Shown here in pieces: positions 1 to 8,915 of a stretch of 64,000 nucleotides of DNA (positions within the stretch are counted from its first letter, which is position 1; each line of letters starts with the position of its first letter). Where the stretch lies: positions 744,001 to 808,000 of the forward strand of contig NZ_BNBD01000002.1 in NCBI RefSeq assembly GCF_014654785.1. The letters are read 5' to 3'. The stretch is from Streptomyces mashuensis. Lineage in GTDB: Bacteria > Actinomycetota > Actinomycetes > Streptomycetales > Streptomycetaceae. Position numbers and translations under genes: made by a program. Under the pieces are notes generated by a model. It was not told the origin of the DNA. It did no database searches and saw only the letters and a list, made by a program, of their open reading frames with translations.

Positions 1-494
1 ACGGCCGCTTCGCCACCGTCGCCTGCCCGCCCTGGATGCTCGGCTACATGCAGGAGAAGTCCGGCCCGGCCGGCCGCGGCCGCTGGGACGTGGCCGCCGC
101 GCCCCGCCCCGCCAGCTGGGGCGGCTCCTTCCTCGCCGTGCCCAAGGCGGCCCGGCACCGCAAGGAGGCCGTCGACCTGGCCGTATGGCTGACGGCGCCC
201 GCCCAGCAGGCCCGCCTCTTCGAGCGGCAGGGCAGCTTCCCGTCCACCCCCGCCTCGTACGCCATGCCGCAGCTGGCCCGCGCCCGGAACCCCTACTTCG
301 GCGACGCGCCCATCGGCCCCCTCTTCGCCGCCGCGGCGCGCGGCGCGCCCACGCTCGTCTTCGGCCCCCGCGAGCAGCAGATCGGGGCGGCCTTCACGGA
401 CGTCGGCATCCCCCAGGTGGAACAGCAGGGCCGCAGCCCGCGCGCCGCCTGGGCCGCCGCACGCCGCGAGATCGAGAACGCGGTGGACGAATGA
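1..494 (+). CDS. cebE: Sugar ABC transporter substrate-binding protein, C-terminal part (CebE-like)
   Basis: C-terminal part (about 163 residues) of an extracellular solute-binding lipoprotein; the reading frame is open to the left edge, so the start is outside the window. Motifs such as [31 protein letters not shown] and VEQQGRSP resemble what I remember of CebE, the cellobiose/cellotriose binding protein of Streptomyces. It would sit outside the membrane and hand sugar to the two permeases that follow. The stop overlaps the next start (ATGA at 491-494), so translation is probably coupled. Substrate is inferred from the adjacent permeases and GH1 beta-glucosidase, not from binding residues. 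Confidence 0.85.
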   Translation, partial: GRFATVACPPWMLGYMQEKSGPAGRGRWDVAAAPRPASWGGSFLAVPKAARHRKEAVDLAVWLTAPAQQARLFERQGSFPSTPASYAMPQLARARNPYFGDAPIGPLFAAAARGAPTLVFGPREQQIGAAFTDVGIPQVEQQGRSPRAAWAAARREIENAVDE

Positions 495-1477
495 CCGCCA
501 CGAGCCCCGCCACCCCCACCACTCCCGCCGCGCCCACCACGGGCACGCTCCCGCAGGACCCGCCCGCCTCCCGGGGGGCCCGCCTCCACCGGTGGGACGT
601 GCGCTGGGGCCCGTACGCCCTGATCGCGCCCTTCTTCCTCTTCTTCGCCGTCTTCACCCTCCTCCCCCTCCTCTATACGGGCTGGGCCTCGCTGCACCGC
701 ATCGAGCTGACGGCGCCCGAGCGCGCGGAGTGGGCCGGGCTGCACCACTACGCGCGCCTACTGCGCAACCCGCTCTTCTGGAACGCCCTGCGCAACACCC
801 TCGTCATCGGCGTCCTGTCGACCGTCCCCCAGCTGCTCACCGCCCTGGCCCTCGCGCACCTGCTGCACAGCCGGCTGCGTGCCGCGACCTTCTGGCGCGT
901 CGCGCTCCTGACCCCGTACGCGACCTCCGTCGCCGCCGCCACGCTCGTCTTCTCCCTCCTCTACGGACGCGACCACGGCCTCGTCAACTGGGTGCTCGGC
1001 GCCCTCGGCGCCGGCCCGGTCGACTGGCAGAACGGCACGTGGAGCGCACGCCTCGCCGTCTCCTCGATCGTCGTGTGGCGGTGGACGGGCTACAACGCGC
1101 TCCTCTACCTCGCCGCGATGCAGGCGGTGCCGGACGAGCTGTACGAGTCGGCGGAGCTGGACGGCGCGTCGCGGACCCGGCAGTTCCTGCACGTCACGGT
1201 GCCGTCCCTGCGGCCCACGATCCTGTTCACCGTCGTCGTGTCGACCATCGGCGCACTGCAACTCTTCGGCGAGCCCCTGCTGTTCGGCGGCGCGGGCGGG
1301 CAGAAGGGCGGCGCGTCGCACCAGTTCCAGACGCTCGGCCTGTTCCTGTACGAACAGGGCTGGTTCACGTACCACTTGGGACGGGCCTGCGCCGTCGCCT
1401 GGACGATGTTCCTCCTCCTGCTCCTGATCGCCACCGGCCACGGCCTGGCCCGGCGGCTGCTCCGGAAGGACGGGTGA
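491..1477 (+). CDS. cebF: Sugar ABC transporter permease (CebF-like)
   Basis: 328-residue inner-membrane permease of the carbohydrate uptake (MalF/CUT1) type. A Pro/Thr-rich N-terminal tail of about 40 residues precedes the first membrane span ([16 protein letters not shown]); about six spans follow. The EAA-type cytoplasmic loop that contacts the ATPase is visible near residue 219 (ESAELDGAS, then VPSLRP). I start at 491 because it overlaps the upstream stop (ATGA), normal for ceb operons; an in-frame ATG at 185 lies inside the upstream gene and is rejected. No ATPase is encoded here; ceb systems use the shared ATPase MsiK, so its absence is expected. Confidence 0.9.
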   Translation: MTATSPATPTTPAAPTTGTLPQDPPASRGARLHRWDVRWGPYALIAPFFLFFAVFTLLPLLYTGWASLHRIELTAPERAEWAGLHHYARLLRNPLFWNALRNTLVIGVLSTVPQLLTALALAHLLHSRLRAATFWRVALLTPYATSVAAATLVFSLLYGRDHGLVNWVLGALGAGPVDWQNGTWSARLAVSSIVVWRWTGYNALLYLAAMQAVPDELYESAELDGASRTRQFLHVTVPSLRPTILFTVVVSTIGALQLFGEPLLFGGAGGQKGGASHQFQTLGLFLYEQGWFTYHLGRACAVAWTMFLLLLLIATGHGLARRLLRKDG

Positions 1478-1486
1478 GACACCACC

Positions 1487-2323
1487 ATGACCACCAGAGC
1501 CAGGGGACACTCCTCCGCCGGGCCGCTCACCTACGCCGCCCTGGCCCTCGTCACGGCCGTGTCGCTGTTCCCGCTGCTGTGGACGGCCGTCGCCGCCTCG
1601 CACGACTCCGCGCGCCTGGCCCGTACCCCGCCGCCCCTGTGGTTCGGCGGCCACCTCCCCCACAACCTCCGCGTCGCCTGGACCGACGCCGGCCTCGGCC
1701 TGGCGCTGGCCAACACGGTGCTCGTGGCCGGCACCGTCGCGCTGGGCACCGTGCTGTGCTGCACGGTGGCCGGGTTCGCCTTCGCCCGGCTGCGGTTCCG
1801 CGGCAGCAGGCCGCTGCTCCTGCTGACCGTCGGCACGATGATGGTGCCGCCCCAGCTGGGCGTCGTCCCGCTGTTCCTGCTGATGGCCCGGCTGGGCTGG
1901 GCGGGGGAGCTGCGGGCCGTCGTCCTGCCCGCCCTCGTCAGCGCGTTCGGGGTGTTCTTCATGCGCCAGTACCTGAGCGGGGCGCTGCCCGCCGAGCTCG
2001 TCGAGGCGGCCCGCGTGGACGGCGCGCACACCGGGCGCGTGGTCTGGCACGTCGTGCTGCCCGCCGCCCGCCCGGCCATGGTGGTGCTCGGCATGCTCTC
2101 CTTCGTCCAGTCCTGGAACGACTTCTTCTGGCCCGTCGTCGCCCTCACCCAGGAGAACCCGACCGTGCAGGTGGCCCTCACCGGCCTGGGCCGCGGCTAC
2201 GTGCCCGACCAGGCCGTCGTCATGGCCGGGGCCCTGCTCGGCACGCTGCCGCTGCTGCTTGCGTTCGCCCTCCTCGGCCGCCGGATCACCGGCGGCGTCA
2301 TGCAGGGCGCGCTCAAAGGCTGA
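1487..2323 (+). CDS. cebG: Sugar ABC transporter permease (CebG-like)
   Basis: 278-residue permease of the MalG/CUT1 type, 9 bases after cebF in the same operon. Six hydrophobic segments are visible, with the EAA loop at residues 173-175 ([10 protein letters not shown], then LPAARPAM). The family MalG-type ending [15 protein letters not shown] is present. With CebF it forms the membrane channel for cello-oligosaccharides. The next gene, a GH1 beta-glucosidase, starts 50 bases downstream, the known ceb order (E-F-G-bglC). Confidence 0.9.
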   Translation: MTTRARGHSSAGPLTYAALALVTAVSLFPLLWTAVAASHDSARLARTPPPLWFGGHLPHNLRVAWTDAGLGLALANTVLVAGTVALGTVLCCTVAGFAFARLRFRGSRPLLLLTVGTMMVPPQLGVVPLFLLMARLGWAGELRAVVLPALVSAFGVFFMRQYLSGALPAELVEAARVDGAHTGRVVWHVVLPAARPAMVVLGMLSFVQSWNDFFWPVVALTQENPTVQVALTGLGRGYVPDQAVVMAGALLGTLPLLLAFALLGRRITGGVMQGALKG

Positions 2324-2360
2324 CCGCACAATCTGCATCACCCGCATCCCCCACCCCCCA

Positions 2361-2374
2361 CGGGAGCGCTTCGA
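2361..2374 (+). promoter_or_regulatory. CebR-box-like operator at the bglC start
   Basis: CGGGAGCGCTTCGA ends on the A of the bglC ATG and matches the CebR consensus TGGGAGCGCTCCCA (from memory) at 11 of 14 positions, with an intact left half and centre. The same GGGAG also serves as the Shine-Dalgarno sequence, so part of the match may be due to that role. If real, CebR bound here would block bglC until cellobiose or cellotriose is present. Confidence 0.45.
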
Positions 2375-3765
2375 TGACCACGACCTTCCCGCCCGGCTTC
2401 CTCTGGGGCGCCGCCACCGCCGCCTACCAGGTCGAGGGCGCGGCCCGCGAGGACGGGCGCACCGACTCGATCTGGGACACCTTCTGCCGCACGCCGGGCC
2501 GGGTGCTCGGCGGCGACACCGGCGACGTGGCCAGCGACCACTACCACCGCCGCGCCGACGACGTCCGGCTCATGGCCGGCCTCGGCCTGGGCGCCTACCG
2601 CTTCTCCGTCTCCTGGCCGCGCGTCCAGCCCACCGGGCGCGGCCCCGTCTCGCAGCGCGGGCTCGACTTCTACCGGGCGCTCGCCGACGACCTGCTCGTC
2701 CACGGCATCACGCCCGTCCTCACCCTCTACCACTGGGACCTGCCGCAGGAACTGGAGGACGCCGGGGGCTGGCCGGAGCGGACGACGGCGCACCGGTTCG
2801 CCGACTACGCCCACCTCGTCGGCCAGGCCCTCGGCGACCGCGTCCCCTGGTGGATCACCCTCAACGAACCCTGGTGCAGCGCCTTCCTCGGCTACGCCGC
2901 CGGCATCCACGCCCCCGGCCGCACGGACGACGAGGCCGCCCTGCGCGCCGCCCACCACCTCAACCTGGCGCACGGACTGGCCGCCCAGGCGGTACGCGCC
3001 GCCGTGCCGGGCCGCCCGCAGGTGGCGGTCGCGCTCAACGCCGGTGCGGTACGGGCTCGTACGGACTCTCCGGAGGACGCCGACGCCGCGCGCCGCGTCG
3101 ACGCGCTCGCCACCCGCATCTTCACCGGGCCCATGCTGCACGGCGCGTACCCCGCCGACCTGTTCGCCGACACCGCCGCCCTCACGGACTGGTCGTTCGT
3201 CCGCGACGGCGACACCGACGTCATCCGGCACCCTCTGGACGCGCTGGGCGTCAACTACTACGCGCCGATGCTGGTGTCGGCGGCCGACGGCAAGGCGCCG
3301 CCCCGTCCCGCCGGCCCCGGCCGCTCACCCTGGCCCGCCACGGAAGGCGTGACGTTCCACCAGCCGCCCGGCCGGCGCACCGCGATGGACTGGGCCGTCG
3401 ACCCCACCGGCCTGTACGACCTGCTCACCCGGTTCACGCGGGAGGCCCCCGGGCTGCCGCTGCTCGTCACCGAGAACGGCGCCGCGTACGACGACAAGCC
3501 CGGCGCGGACGGAGCGGTGCACGACCCGGAGCGCATCGCCTACCTGCACGCCCACCTGGAGTCGGTGCTGCGGGCCCTCGCCGACGGCGCCGACGTCCGC
3601 GGCTACTTCCTCTGGTCGCTGCTGGACAACTTCGAGTGGGCCTACGGGTACAGCAAGCGCTTCGGCATGGTGTACGTCGACTACGCCACGCAGGCCCGCA
3701 CCCTGAAGTCCAGCGCCCGCTGGTACGCGGAGCTGATCCGGACGGGCCGGCTGCCGCAGGGCTGA
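2374..3765 (+). CDS. bglC: GH1 beta-glucosidase (BglC-like)
   Basis: 463-residue glycoside hydrolase family 1 enzyme of normal length. It begins with the family signature [15 protein letters not shown]. The acid/base Glu is E165 in TLNEPW and the nucleophile is E367 in [12 protein letters not shown]; the C-terminal [21 protein letters not shown] is also typical. No signal peptide, so it is cytoplasmic and cleaves imported cellobiose/cello-oligosaccharides to glucose. The start at 2374 has GGGAG 7 bases upstream. In Streptomyces, BglC also removes the cellobiose signal that relieves CebR. It converges with the next gene, with a 6-base gap. Confidence 0.93.
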   Translation: MTTTFPPGFLWGAATAAYQVEGAAREDGRTDSIWDTFCRTPGRVLGGDTGDVASDHYHRRADDVRLMAGLGLGAYRFSVSWPRVQPTGRGPVSQRGLDFYRALADDLLVHGITPVLTLYHWDLPQELEDAGGWPERTTAHRFADYAHLVGQALGDRVPWWITLNEPWCSAFLGYAAGIHAPGRTDDEAALRAAHHLNLAHGLAAQAVRAAVPGRPQVAVALNAGAVRARTDSPEDADAARRVDALATRIFTGPMLHGAYPADLFADTAALTDWSFVRDGDTDVIRHPLDALGVNYYAPMLVSAADGKAPPRPAGPGRSPWPATEGVTFHQPPGRRTAMDWAVDPTGLYDLLTRFTREAPGLPLLVTENGAAYDDKPGADGAVHDPERIAYLHAHLESVLRALADGADVRGYFLWSLLDNFEWAYGYSKRFGMVYVDYATQARTLKSSARWYAELIRTGRLPQG

Positions 3766-3771
3766 GAGCCC

Positions 3772-4626
3772 CTACTCGAAGACGGAGGGCGGCGGCTCCG
3801 GCGAGGGCCGGGCGGTCGCGTCGGTGACGGGCGCCGCGCCGCCCGTGAAGCCGGCCAGGTCCCGGCCGTGCTCCACCCGGCCCTGCTGCGGGTCGGTGGC
3901 CGCGCGCCGGGTGAGGTCGGCGACGGGCAGCGGCCGGTCGGAGGCCAGCAGCACGGCGTTGCCGAAGCGGCGGCCCCGCAGCACCGCGGGGTCGGCGGTC
4001 AGGCACAGCTCGGGGAAGACGGTGCCGACGGTGGCGACCTGCGCCTTGAGGTGGGCCAGCGGCGGCCCGTCGGCGAGGTTGGCGACGTAGAAACCGCCGG
4101 GGCGCAGCGCCCGCCGCACCTCCGCCGTGAACTCGGTGCTGGTCAGGTGGGCGGGGGTACGGGCGCCGGAGAAGACGTCCGCGATGATCAGGTCGGCCCA
4201 TCCGTCCGCCACCTTGGCCAGCACCTCGCGGGCGTCGCCGCTGCGCACCCGTATGCGCCACGTGCTGTCGAGCGGCAGCTCGCGGCGTACGAACTCCACG
4301 AGCGCGCCGTCGATCTCGGCGATCTGCTGCGTGGAGCGGGGCCGCGTCGCGGCGACGTAGCGGGCGAGGGTGAAGGCACCGCCGCCGAGGTGCAGCGCGC
4401 GGACGGGCCGGCCGGGCGGTGCGACGAGGTCGGCGGCGTGGCCGATGCGGCGCTGGTAGGCGAAGGCCAGGCGGGTGGGGTCGTCGAGGTCGACGTGGGA
4501 CTGCGGGGCGCGGTCGAGGAGAAGGGTGTACGCGCGGGGCCGGTCGGGATCGCGTACGAGCTCGGCGGTGCCGCCGCCCACGTCGGCGGACACGCTGTGC
4601 GCCTGGCGGCGCTTCTCCCTGGCCAT
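3772..4626 (-). CDS. Spermidine-synthase-like methyltransferase-fold protein
   Basis: 284-residue cytoplasmic protein with the Rossmann fold of the spermidine synthase/spermine synthase family. The nucleotide-binding glycine motif is LHLGGGAF (about residues 78-85), followed by an acidic loop QIAEIDGALVEF and an internal GDAREVL/ADVFSGA region that corresponds to the catalytic Asp area. It lacks the N-terminal membrane domain seen in some actinobacterial relatives. Whether it makes polyamines is not shown; many such actinobacterial proteins are annotated only by fold. The start at 4626 is the ATG giving MAREKRRQAH; upstream in-frame codons would run through the neighbouring gene. Confidence 0.8.
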   Translation of the reverse strand: MAREKRRQAHSVSADVGGGTAELVRDPDRPRAYTLLLDRAPQSHVDLDDPTRLAFAYQRRIGHAADLVAPPGRPVRALHLGGGAFTLARYVAATRPRSTQQIAEIDGALVEFVRRELPLDSTWRIRVRSGDAREVLAKVADGWADLIIADVFSGARTPAHLTSTEFTAEVRRALRPGGFYVANLADGPPLAHLKAQVATVGTVFPELCLTADPAVLRGRRFGNAVLLASDRPLPVADLTRRAATDPQQGRVEHGRDLAGFTGGAAPVTDATARPSPEPPPSVFE

Positions 4627-4693
4627 GCGTCCAGTATCGCCGCCGCCGGGGGCGCACCGTGCCGCGGAGCCCGCGCCCCCTACGGGGACGCCG

Positions 4694-5107
4694 TCAGCGG
4701 CAGCGGTCGACCGCCGCGATCGTCCGGGCCGCCTCTCCCAGCGCCGCGCGCAGCACCGCCGGGTCCGTCGCCGCCGCCGGTGCGGCCTCGGGGGTGACGA
4801 GCCAGCCGGCGGCGCGCACCGGCGGTTCGCCCAGCGCGGCGGCGGCCAGGCGCAGGCCCCGGCCGTTCGAGCGGGTGCAGGCGCTGCCGGGGACGTCCCA
4901 GCCGTCGGCGGTGCCGGGCGGTACGAGGAAGCCGAGGGTGCCGCAGTCGCCGTCGTGGATGACGGGGCCGACGCCGTCGCGCAGCCGGAGGATGTCCACG
5001 GCCTCCAGGCCCTGGCGCGCGGGCACGGTGACGACGTCGCAGTCACCGGCCCCGCCGCGCAGGGCCGTCGTCCGCGGGCCGCTGATGTCCACTCCGGCCT
5101 CCACCAC
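4694..5107 (-). CDS. Conserved actinobacterial hypothetical, possibly prim-pol-related
   Basis: 137-residue soluble protein. The pattern GDCDVVTVPARQGLEAVDIL, then GFLVPPGTADGWDVPG and RGLRL, recalls small Streptomyces proteins sometimes labelled bifunctional DNA primase/polymerase N-terminal-like, but the full catalytic core is absent at this length. It lies 67 bases upstream of the spermidine-synthase-like gene on the same strand, so the two may share a transcript. It is divergent from the TPR regulator gene at 5383. Function unknown. Confidence 0.65.
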   Translation of the reverse strand: MVEAGVDISGPRTTALRGGAGDCDVVTVPARQGLEAVDILRLRDGVGPVIHDGDCGTLGFLVPPGTADGWDVPGSACTRSNGRGLRLAAAALGEPPVRAAGWLVTPEAAPAAATDPAVLRAALGEAARTIAAVDRCR

Positions 5108-5382
5108 GGGAAACCCCTCCTCGGTGCCACTCCGCGATCAGGCGCGCTCACGCCCACCGTGTTCAACGTGCGGACCGCGTCAACGGCTACGGCGACGCGC
5201 CGCCGCAAAGGATGGCAGTTCATGGCGGATGACAGGTGGGATTTCCGGTTCGTCATCAAACATGCCGTTGTCGTGCCCGGACAGCCGGTACGGTCATCAC
5301 GCCATACGGCAAGCACAGCAGTCCGCCCCCGAGGGGCCGTCCCCGGGGCGGGCTCGCAGGAGGTTCCAGGGGGAGGCCGGCC

Positions 5383-6762
5383 ATGACGTCGCCGCGCTCG
5401 TCTTCGTCACCACGCCCGAACACCGCCTTCCGGGAGCTGCGCGGGCAGCGCTCACCAGCGGAGTTCGCGGCGGCTGTGCGCCGGGCGGCGCGCGAGATCG
5501 GGGAACACGTCTCGTGCGACGCGCGCTACGTCGGGCGCGTGGAGTCCGGCGAGATCCGTTGTCCCAACTACGCCTACGAGCGAGTGTTCCGGCACATGTT
5601 CCCGGGGCGCGAACCGGCGGACATGGGCTTCGCGCCGCGCGAGAGCGTGCGCGGCCGGGGGGCGCGCAAGAAGGGCTCTGCGCCGTCCGGGAATTCCGAG
5701 AGCCCCGCCGAAAGCCGTACCGCCGGTGCGGGGGACGGCGCCATCGACAGCAGCGAGGAGAGCGACGTGCTGCGTCGCGCGTTCCTGACCTCCGGCCCGG
5801 CCTCCCTGGCCGCCGCCTCCCTGGGCACCGCCCCCGGCACGCGCGCCGGGCGCCACGCGGGCGAGGCGGAGGCGGCCGCCGTGGAACACGCCGTACGGCG
5901 CATCCGCGTCCTGGACGACCGGCACGGCGCCGACGGCCTCTACCGGCGTGCCGCCCGGCCGCTGAAGGCGGCGTACGACCTGCTGGACGCCGGCACGCGA
6001 CGGCAGTCGGTGGCCGACCGGCTGCACGCGGGCGCGGGCGAGCTGGCCATCTCGGTGGGCTGGCTGGCGCACGACTCGGGGCGGTTCGACGACGCCCGGT
6101 CGCACTACGCCGAGGCGCTGGCCACCGCCCGGGTCGCGGGCGATTCGGCGCTGGAGGCGCACGCGTTCTGCAACACGGCTTTTCTGGCGCGGGACGCGGG
6201 GCGGCCGAGGGAGGCGGTGCGGGCCGCGCAGGCGGCCCAGCAGGCGGGCCGCCACCTGGCGTCGGCCCGGCTGATGTCGCTGCTGAACCTGCGGGAGGCC
6301 GGCGGCTGGGCGCACCTCGGCGACCGGGTGGCGTGCGAGGCGGCGCTGCTGCGGGCCCGGGCCCTGTTCGGGCGGGGGCCGAGCGACGCGGACCCGGAGT
6401 GGATGACGTTCTTCGGCGAGGCGGAGCTGGAGGGGCTGGAGGCACAGTGCTGGTCGGCGCTGGGCGACTGGCGCCGGGCGGCCGAGCACGCCGGGCGCGC
6501 GGTGGTGCTCCAGGACCCGCACTTCACCCGGAACATCGCGCTGTACACGGCACAGCTGGCGGGCGACCTGGTACGCAACGGCCGGCCGGAGGAGGCGGCC
6601 GCGGCGGGCGGCCGGGTGCTGGACCTCCTGGAGGGCGTCCGTTCGGCCCGCATCCGCTCGATGCTGACCGACACGGCCCGGCTCCTGCGCCGGTACGCGG
6701 CCCAGCCGGAGGTCGCGACGTTCCTGGCCCGCCACCGCGCGGCGACGAGACGGGCGGCCTGA
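5383..6762 (+). CDS. NsdA-like HTH/TPR regulator
   Basis: 459-residue regulator. Residues about 8-75 hold a helix-turn-helix-like domain (NTAFRELRGQRSPAEFAAAVRR, with GRVESGEIRCPNYAYERVFR). The remainder is an alpha-helical TPR-type region with repeated H-x-A-R-S-H-Y-A-E-A-L-like helices (DDARSHYAEALATARVAG, EAVRAAQAAQQAG). This N-terminus is what I remember for NsdA, a negative regulator of sporulation and antibiotics in S. coelicolor, and its paralogues. The locus is not where I remember nsdA itself, so I treat this as a paralogue. Start 5383 has a strong GGGGAGG 8 bases upstream. A Ser/Pro-rich linker lies near residues 95-125. Confidence 0.7.
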   Translation: MTSPRSSSSPRPNTAFRELRGQRSPAEFAAAVRRAAREIGEHVSCDARYVGRVESGEIRCPNYAYERVFRHMFPGREPADMGFAPRESVRGRGARKKGSAPSGNSESPAESRTAGAGDGAIDSSEESDVLRRAFLTSGPASLAAASLGTAPGTRAGRHAGEAEAAAVEHAVRRIRVLDDRHGADGLYRRAARPLKAAYDLLDAGTRRQSVADRLHAGAGELAISVGWLAHDSGRFDDARSHYAEALATARVAGDSALEAHAFCNTAFLARDAGRPREAVRAAQAAQQAGRHLASARLMSLLNLREAGGWAHLGDRVACEAALLRARALFGRGPSDADPEWMTFFGEAELEGLEAQCWSALGDWRRAAEHAGRAVVLQDPHFTRNIALYTAQLAGDLVRNGRPEEAAAAGGRVLDLLEGVRSARIRSMLTDTARLLRRYAAQPEVATFLARHRAATRRAA

Positions 6763-6822
6763 CGGGGCGTGGGGTACCGGGGCGTTCCCGCGGCGGCCCG
6801 TGGGAGGGGCTTTGTCCCTTGG

Positions 6823-6864
6823 GGTGAGTAACGGGACTCGAACCCGCTGCTCATTTCGAGCAGC
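6823..6864 (-). other. tRNA-3'-end-like remnant (T-arm plus acceptor strand)
   Basis: On the minus strand, a canonical T-arm (GCGGG-TTCGAGT-CCCGT, 6831-6847) is followed by TACTCACC, which looks like the 3' strand of an acceptor stem (6823-6830). It is preceded by a 7-bp hairpin with a 5-base loop (6846-6864) that could be a variable or anticodon arm. No complete tRNA can be folded: there is no D-arm, the loop lacks U33, and the best 5' acceptor partner (GATGAGT upstream) pairs imperfectly. It resembles the tRNA fragment left beside integrated elements, and it sits at the left edge of the accessory block. Confidence 0.4.
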
Positions 6865-6958
6865 TGTCGCCTCAGGACTCATCGTCTGGTCAGGCCGGGC
6901 ATGAGTGAGGATGACCCCGGCTTTCGCCGCGGCGCCTTGCGGTGCCGCAGCAGGGAGG

Positions 6959-7310
6959 TCATGCGTCCTCCCTGCTCGCCAGCTCCACGCGGCACAGCAG
7001 CTCGCGGCAGACGCCGCCGAGCAGCTCGACGTGGTCGGCGGCGGACTGGAGGCCGTTCCCGAGGTCTCCCGCCAGGGCTCTGCGCGTCTGCGCGACGAGT
7101 GCCGCCGCGGGGGCGCCGCGGAGTTGTCCGGCCATCGGCAGGAGCCGGCCGATGTGGTGGCGGGGGGGCTCGGTCGAGGCGTTCCGCCTCGGCCCGCTTG
7201 GGCAGCATGTGGCCGCAGGCGAGGGCCCGCTCGATGTCCTGTCCGATCGTCTCCGGGTCGATGCCGCGGCCGGCTGCGGTCGTGGAAGTCTCACTGGTGC
7301 TGGTGCGCAT
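6959..7310 (-). pseudogene. DUF6415-like small protein gene, frameshifted at a G7 run
   Basis: Reading from 7310, the first part (MRTSTSETSTTAAGRGIDPE, about 48 codons) continues sensibly only if the frame changes at the seven-G run near 7162-7168. After that, the other frame encodes PRHHIGRLLPMAGQLRGAP, then VAQTRRALAGDLGNGLQSA and VELLGGVCRELLCRVELAS. The combined protein of about 116 residues resembles Streptomyces DUF6415 proteins (HIGxLLP, LxxTRxxL). Without the shift the first frame becomes Arg/Pro-rich nonsense. Adding one base to the homopolymer restores the frame, so this is either a real mutation or a sequencing error. Same strand as the regulator gene at 7411-8655. Confidence 0.55.
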
Positions 7311-7410
7311 AGGTCAGCCCCTGCGTCCGGTGGATTGGGGTGAGCGCTGACCGTAGGGCCCGGCCGTACGGAGAAGGGGCAGGAATCCTGCCTCTCGGAC
7401 GTGGATGCGA

Positions 7411-8655
7411 CTACGCGGCGAGCACGCCCAGCTTCACCGCCAGGTCCGAGGCGCGCCGGCGGCGCTCCGGGCTCTTCGATTCCGTCTCCTCCAGCACGAT
7501 CCGCCTGGCGTACCCGTTGTAGGTGATCGTCTCCGGTGCCGCCTCGTGGGCCTTGGCCAACGTCGCCAGCGCGACATCCGGCTGCCCGTCGAGGTGATAA
7601 CCGCGTGCTTCCTCGATACGGTGGCGCGCCCGGCGGGGGCGCGACGGGATGGTGTGGGCGTCGGCCGCAGCCGCCTGGCGCACCGACTCGCCGCCGGCGC
7701 GCAATTCAACGGCGACGGTGACGGCGTGGGCCGACATCACCGCCCGGGAGAACGAGGTGACGGGGTCGTAGTACGACGCCGGGAGGGTCTGAGCGGCGGC
7801 CCGCGCCTTCTCCCACCAGCCCCAGGCCGTACCGGACTCCCCCCACCGCGCCGCGGTGTAGCCGGCTTCGAACTGCAAGGCGCCGGCGATGGCCCGGACC
7901 CGGTCGTCCCCGTCCGGGAGGAGAGGCTCCAGGTGACGGATGGTGTCGCGGTTCACGGTGTCGGCGGCCTCGTAGTGGCCGGCATCGCGGTGCGCCTGCA
8001 CAGTGAGCCACGCCGCGACGCCAATGGCGCGCGGGTCCTCGGACTCCTGGGCGGCGACCATGCCGCGCTCGGCGACCCGCCACAGGAGGGCCGCGTCGGG
8101 CTGGTAGGCCACGAAGAACTGCGTAAGGGAGTAGACCTCGGAGAGGATCGCCTGCCGGGCCCGGCGTTCCGCCGATGAGTCGGCCTGGCGCACGGCCAGC
8201 TGGGCGTCGCGGATCAGCCCGGGCAGCAGACCGCCTACGACCTTCCGGTGGTTGGGCGAGCAATGGCGCGAGGCCCAGGCCCGGTCGAGCCGGTGGCGCA
8301 GGTGGGCGGCCGTGGGCGCCTCGCGGTCCGAGCGCACCGGATAGGCGTTCACCGCTGCTTGGACCTCGGGAAGAAGCGGGTGGCCGGGGCCGGTGAAGAG
8401 GTCGGCCGGCATGCTCTGGTCGCCGGTGAGGTCGGCCAGGTCGCGGACGCGAAGCAGCTCGGCGATCCGCAGGATCACGGACAGGGAGGGCGTCTTGATG
8501 ACTCCCGTCTCGACCTGCTTCACCCACGAGGGCGAGCGGCCGAGGAGACCGGCGAGCACAGGACGGCTCAGACCGCGGCGCGTACGAAGGATCTGCATCC
8601 GCTGACCGAAGGCCAGTGGGTCGGCGTACGGGTGGGGGGTAGCAGCGTCTCGCAT
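7411..8655 (-). CDS. XRE-family regulator with TPR-like C-terminal domain
   Basis: 414-residue protein. Residues about 16-68 form an XRE/Cro-type helix-turn-helix (FGQRMQILRTRRGLSRPVLA, SPSWVKQVETG). The C-terminal ~300 residues are alpha-helical with TPR-like spacing, as in Streptomyces regulators that sense peptides or metabolites through a TPR domain. There is no membrane segment. The start at 8655 has GAGAGGGG about 8 bases upstream. A pair of 8-base inverted repeats flanks the start region and may be its own operator. Codon use looks like its neighbours, but the gene sits in a block of accessory regulators. Confidence 0.8.
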   Translation of the reverse strand: MRDAATPHPYADPLAFGQRMQILRTRRGLSRPVLAGLLGRSPSWVKQVETGVIKTPSLSVILRIAELLRVRDLADLTGDQSMPADLFTGPGHPLLPEVQAAVNAYPVRSDREAPTAAHLRHRLDRAWASRHCSPNHRKVVGGLLPGLIRDAQLAVRQADSSAERRARQAILSEVYSLTQFFVAYQPDAALLWRVAERGMVAAQESEDPRAIGVAAWLTVQAHRDAGHYEAADTVNRDTIRHLEPLLPDGDDRVRAIAGALQFEAGYTAARWGESGTAWGWWEKARAAAQTLPASYYDPVTSFSRAVMSAHAVTVAVELRAGGESVRQAAAADAHTIPSRPRRARHRIEEARGYHLDGQPDVALATLAKAHEAAPETITYNGYARRIVLEETESKSPERRRRASDLAVKLGVLAA

Positions 8656-8658
8656 GAC

Positions 8659-8703
8659 CTTGCCCCTCTCTGCCGGCTCGTCGCTGTCAGAGTAGGGGGC
8701 AAG
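8659..8703. promoter_or_regulatory. Inverted repeat upstream of the XRE/TPR regulator
   Basis: CTTGCCCC (8659-8666) and GGGGCAAG (8696-8703) are exact inverted repeats 29 bases apart, immediately upstream of the start at 8655. The gene-proximal half overlaps the ribosome binding site. This suits autoregulation by the XRE protein, but no binding evidence exists and a chance match cannot be excluded. Confidence 0.35.
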
Positions 8704-8787
8704 ACCGGCTTGGCGTGAGGTGGTTCACACACCAACGGGGCGGGAGAAGTGGCTGTCCGGAGGGGCGCCCCCGCGCCCGCCCCCGCC

Positions 8788-8855
8788 ACCCTCACCCCAA
8801 GTGCCCCCTGTCGTTCCAGCGCTCCAGCGCGGGCGCGCCGTAGGCCTGCCCGAGG
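8788..8855 (-). repeat. Displaced 3' end of the histidine-phosphatase gene (copy B)
   Basis: This 68-base stretch aligns without gaps to 11815-11882, the 3' end of the histidine phosphatase gene, with 58 of 68 bases identical and in the same orientation. It encodes [18 protein letters not shown] followed by the conserved stop, against [18 protein letters not shown] in the intact gene. Nothing upstream continues as a phosphatase, so it is a gene fragment. With copy A it brackets about 3 kb of accessory genes, the pattern left by site-specific integration into the 3' end of a gene. Confidence 0.75.
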
Positions 8856-8915
8856 CCTGTCGGTCGGCACGCTTCGCCAACTTCCCGGCCGGCCCCCGCA
8901 TTCGTCGGGGCCCTG

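Noticed and set aside
758..2347. Long minus-strand open frame opposite the ceb permeases
   Set aside because: Low-complexity Gly/Arg/Gln product, shadow of real coding sequence.
6846..6895. Resemblance to a hammerhead ribozyme core (GATGAGTCC, CGAAA) on the minus strand
   Set aside because: The CUGAUGA core is incomplete and GAAA does not follow the second stem; a tRNA-like remnant explains the T-arm better.
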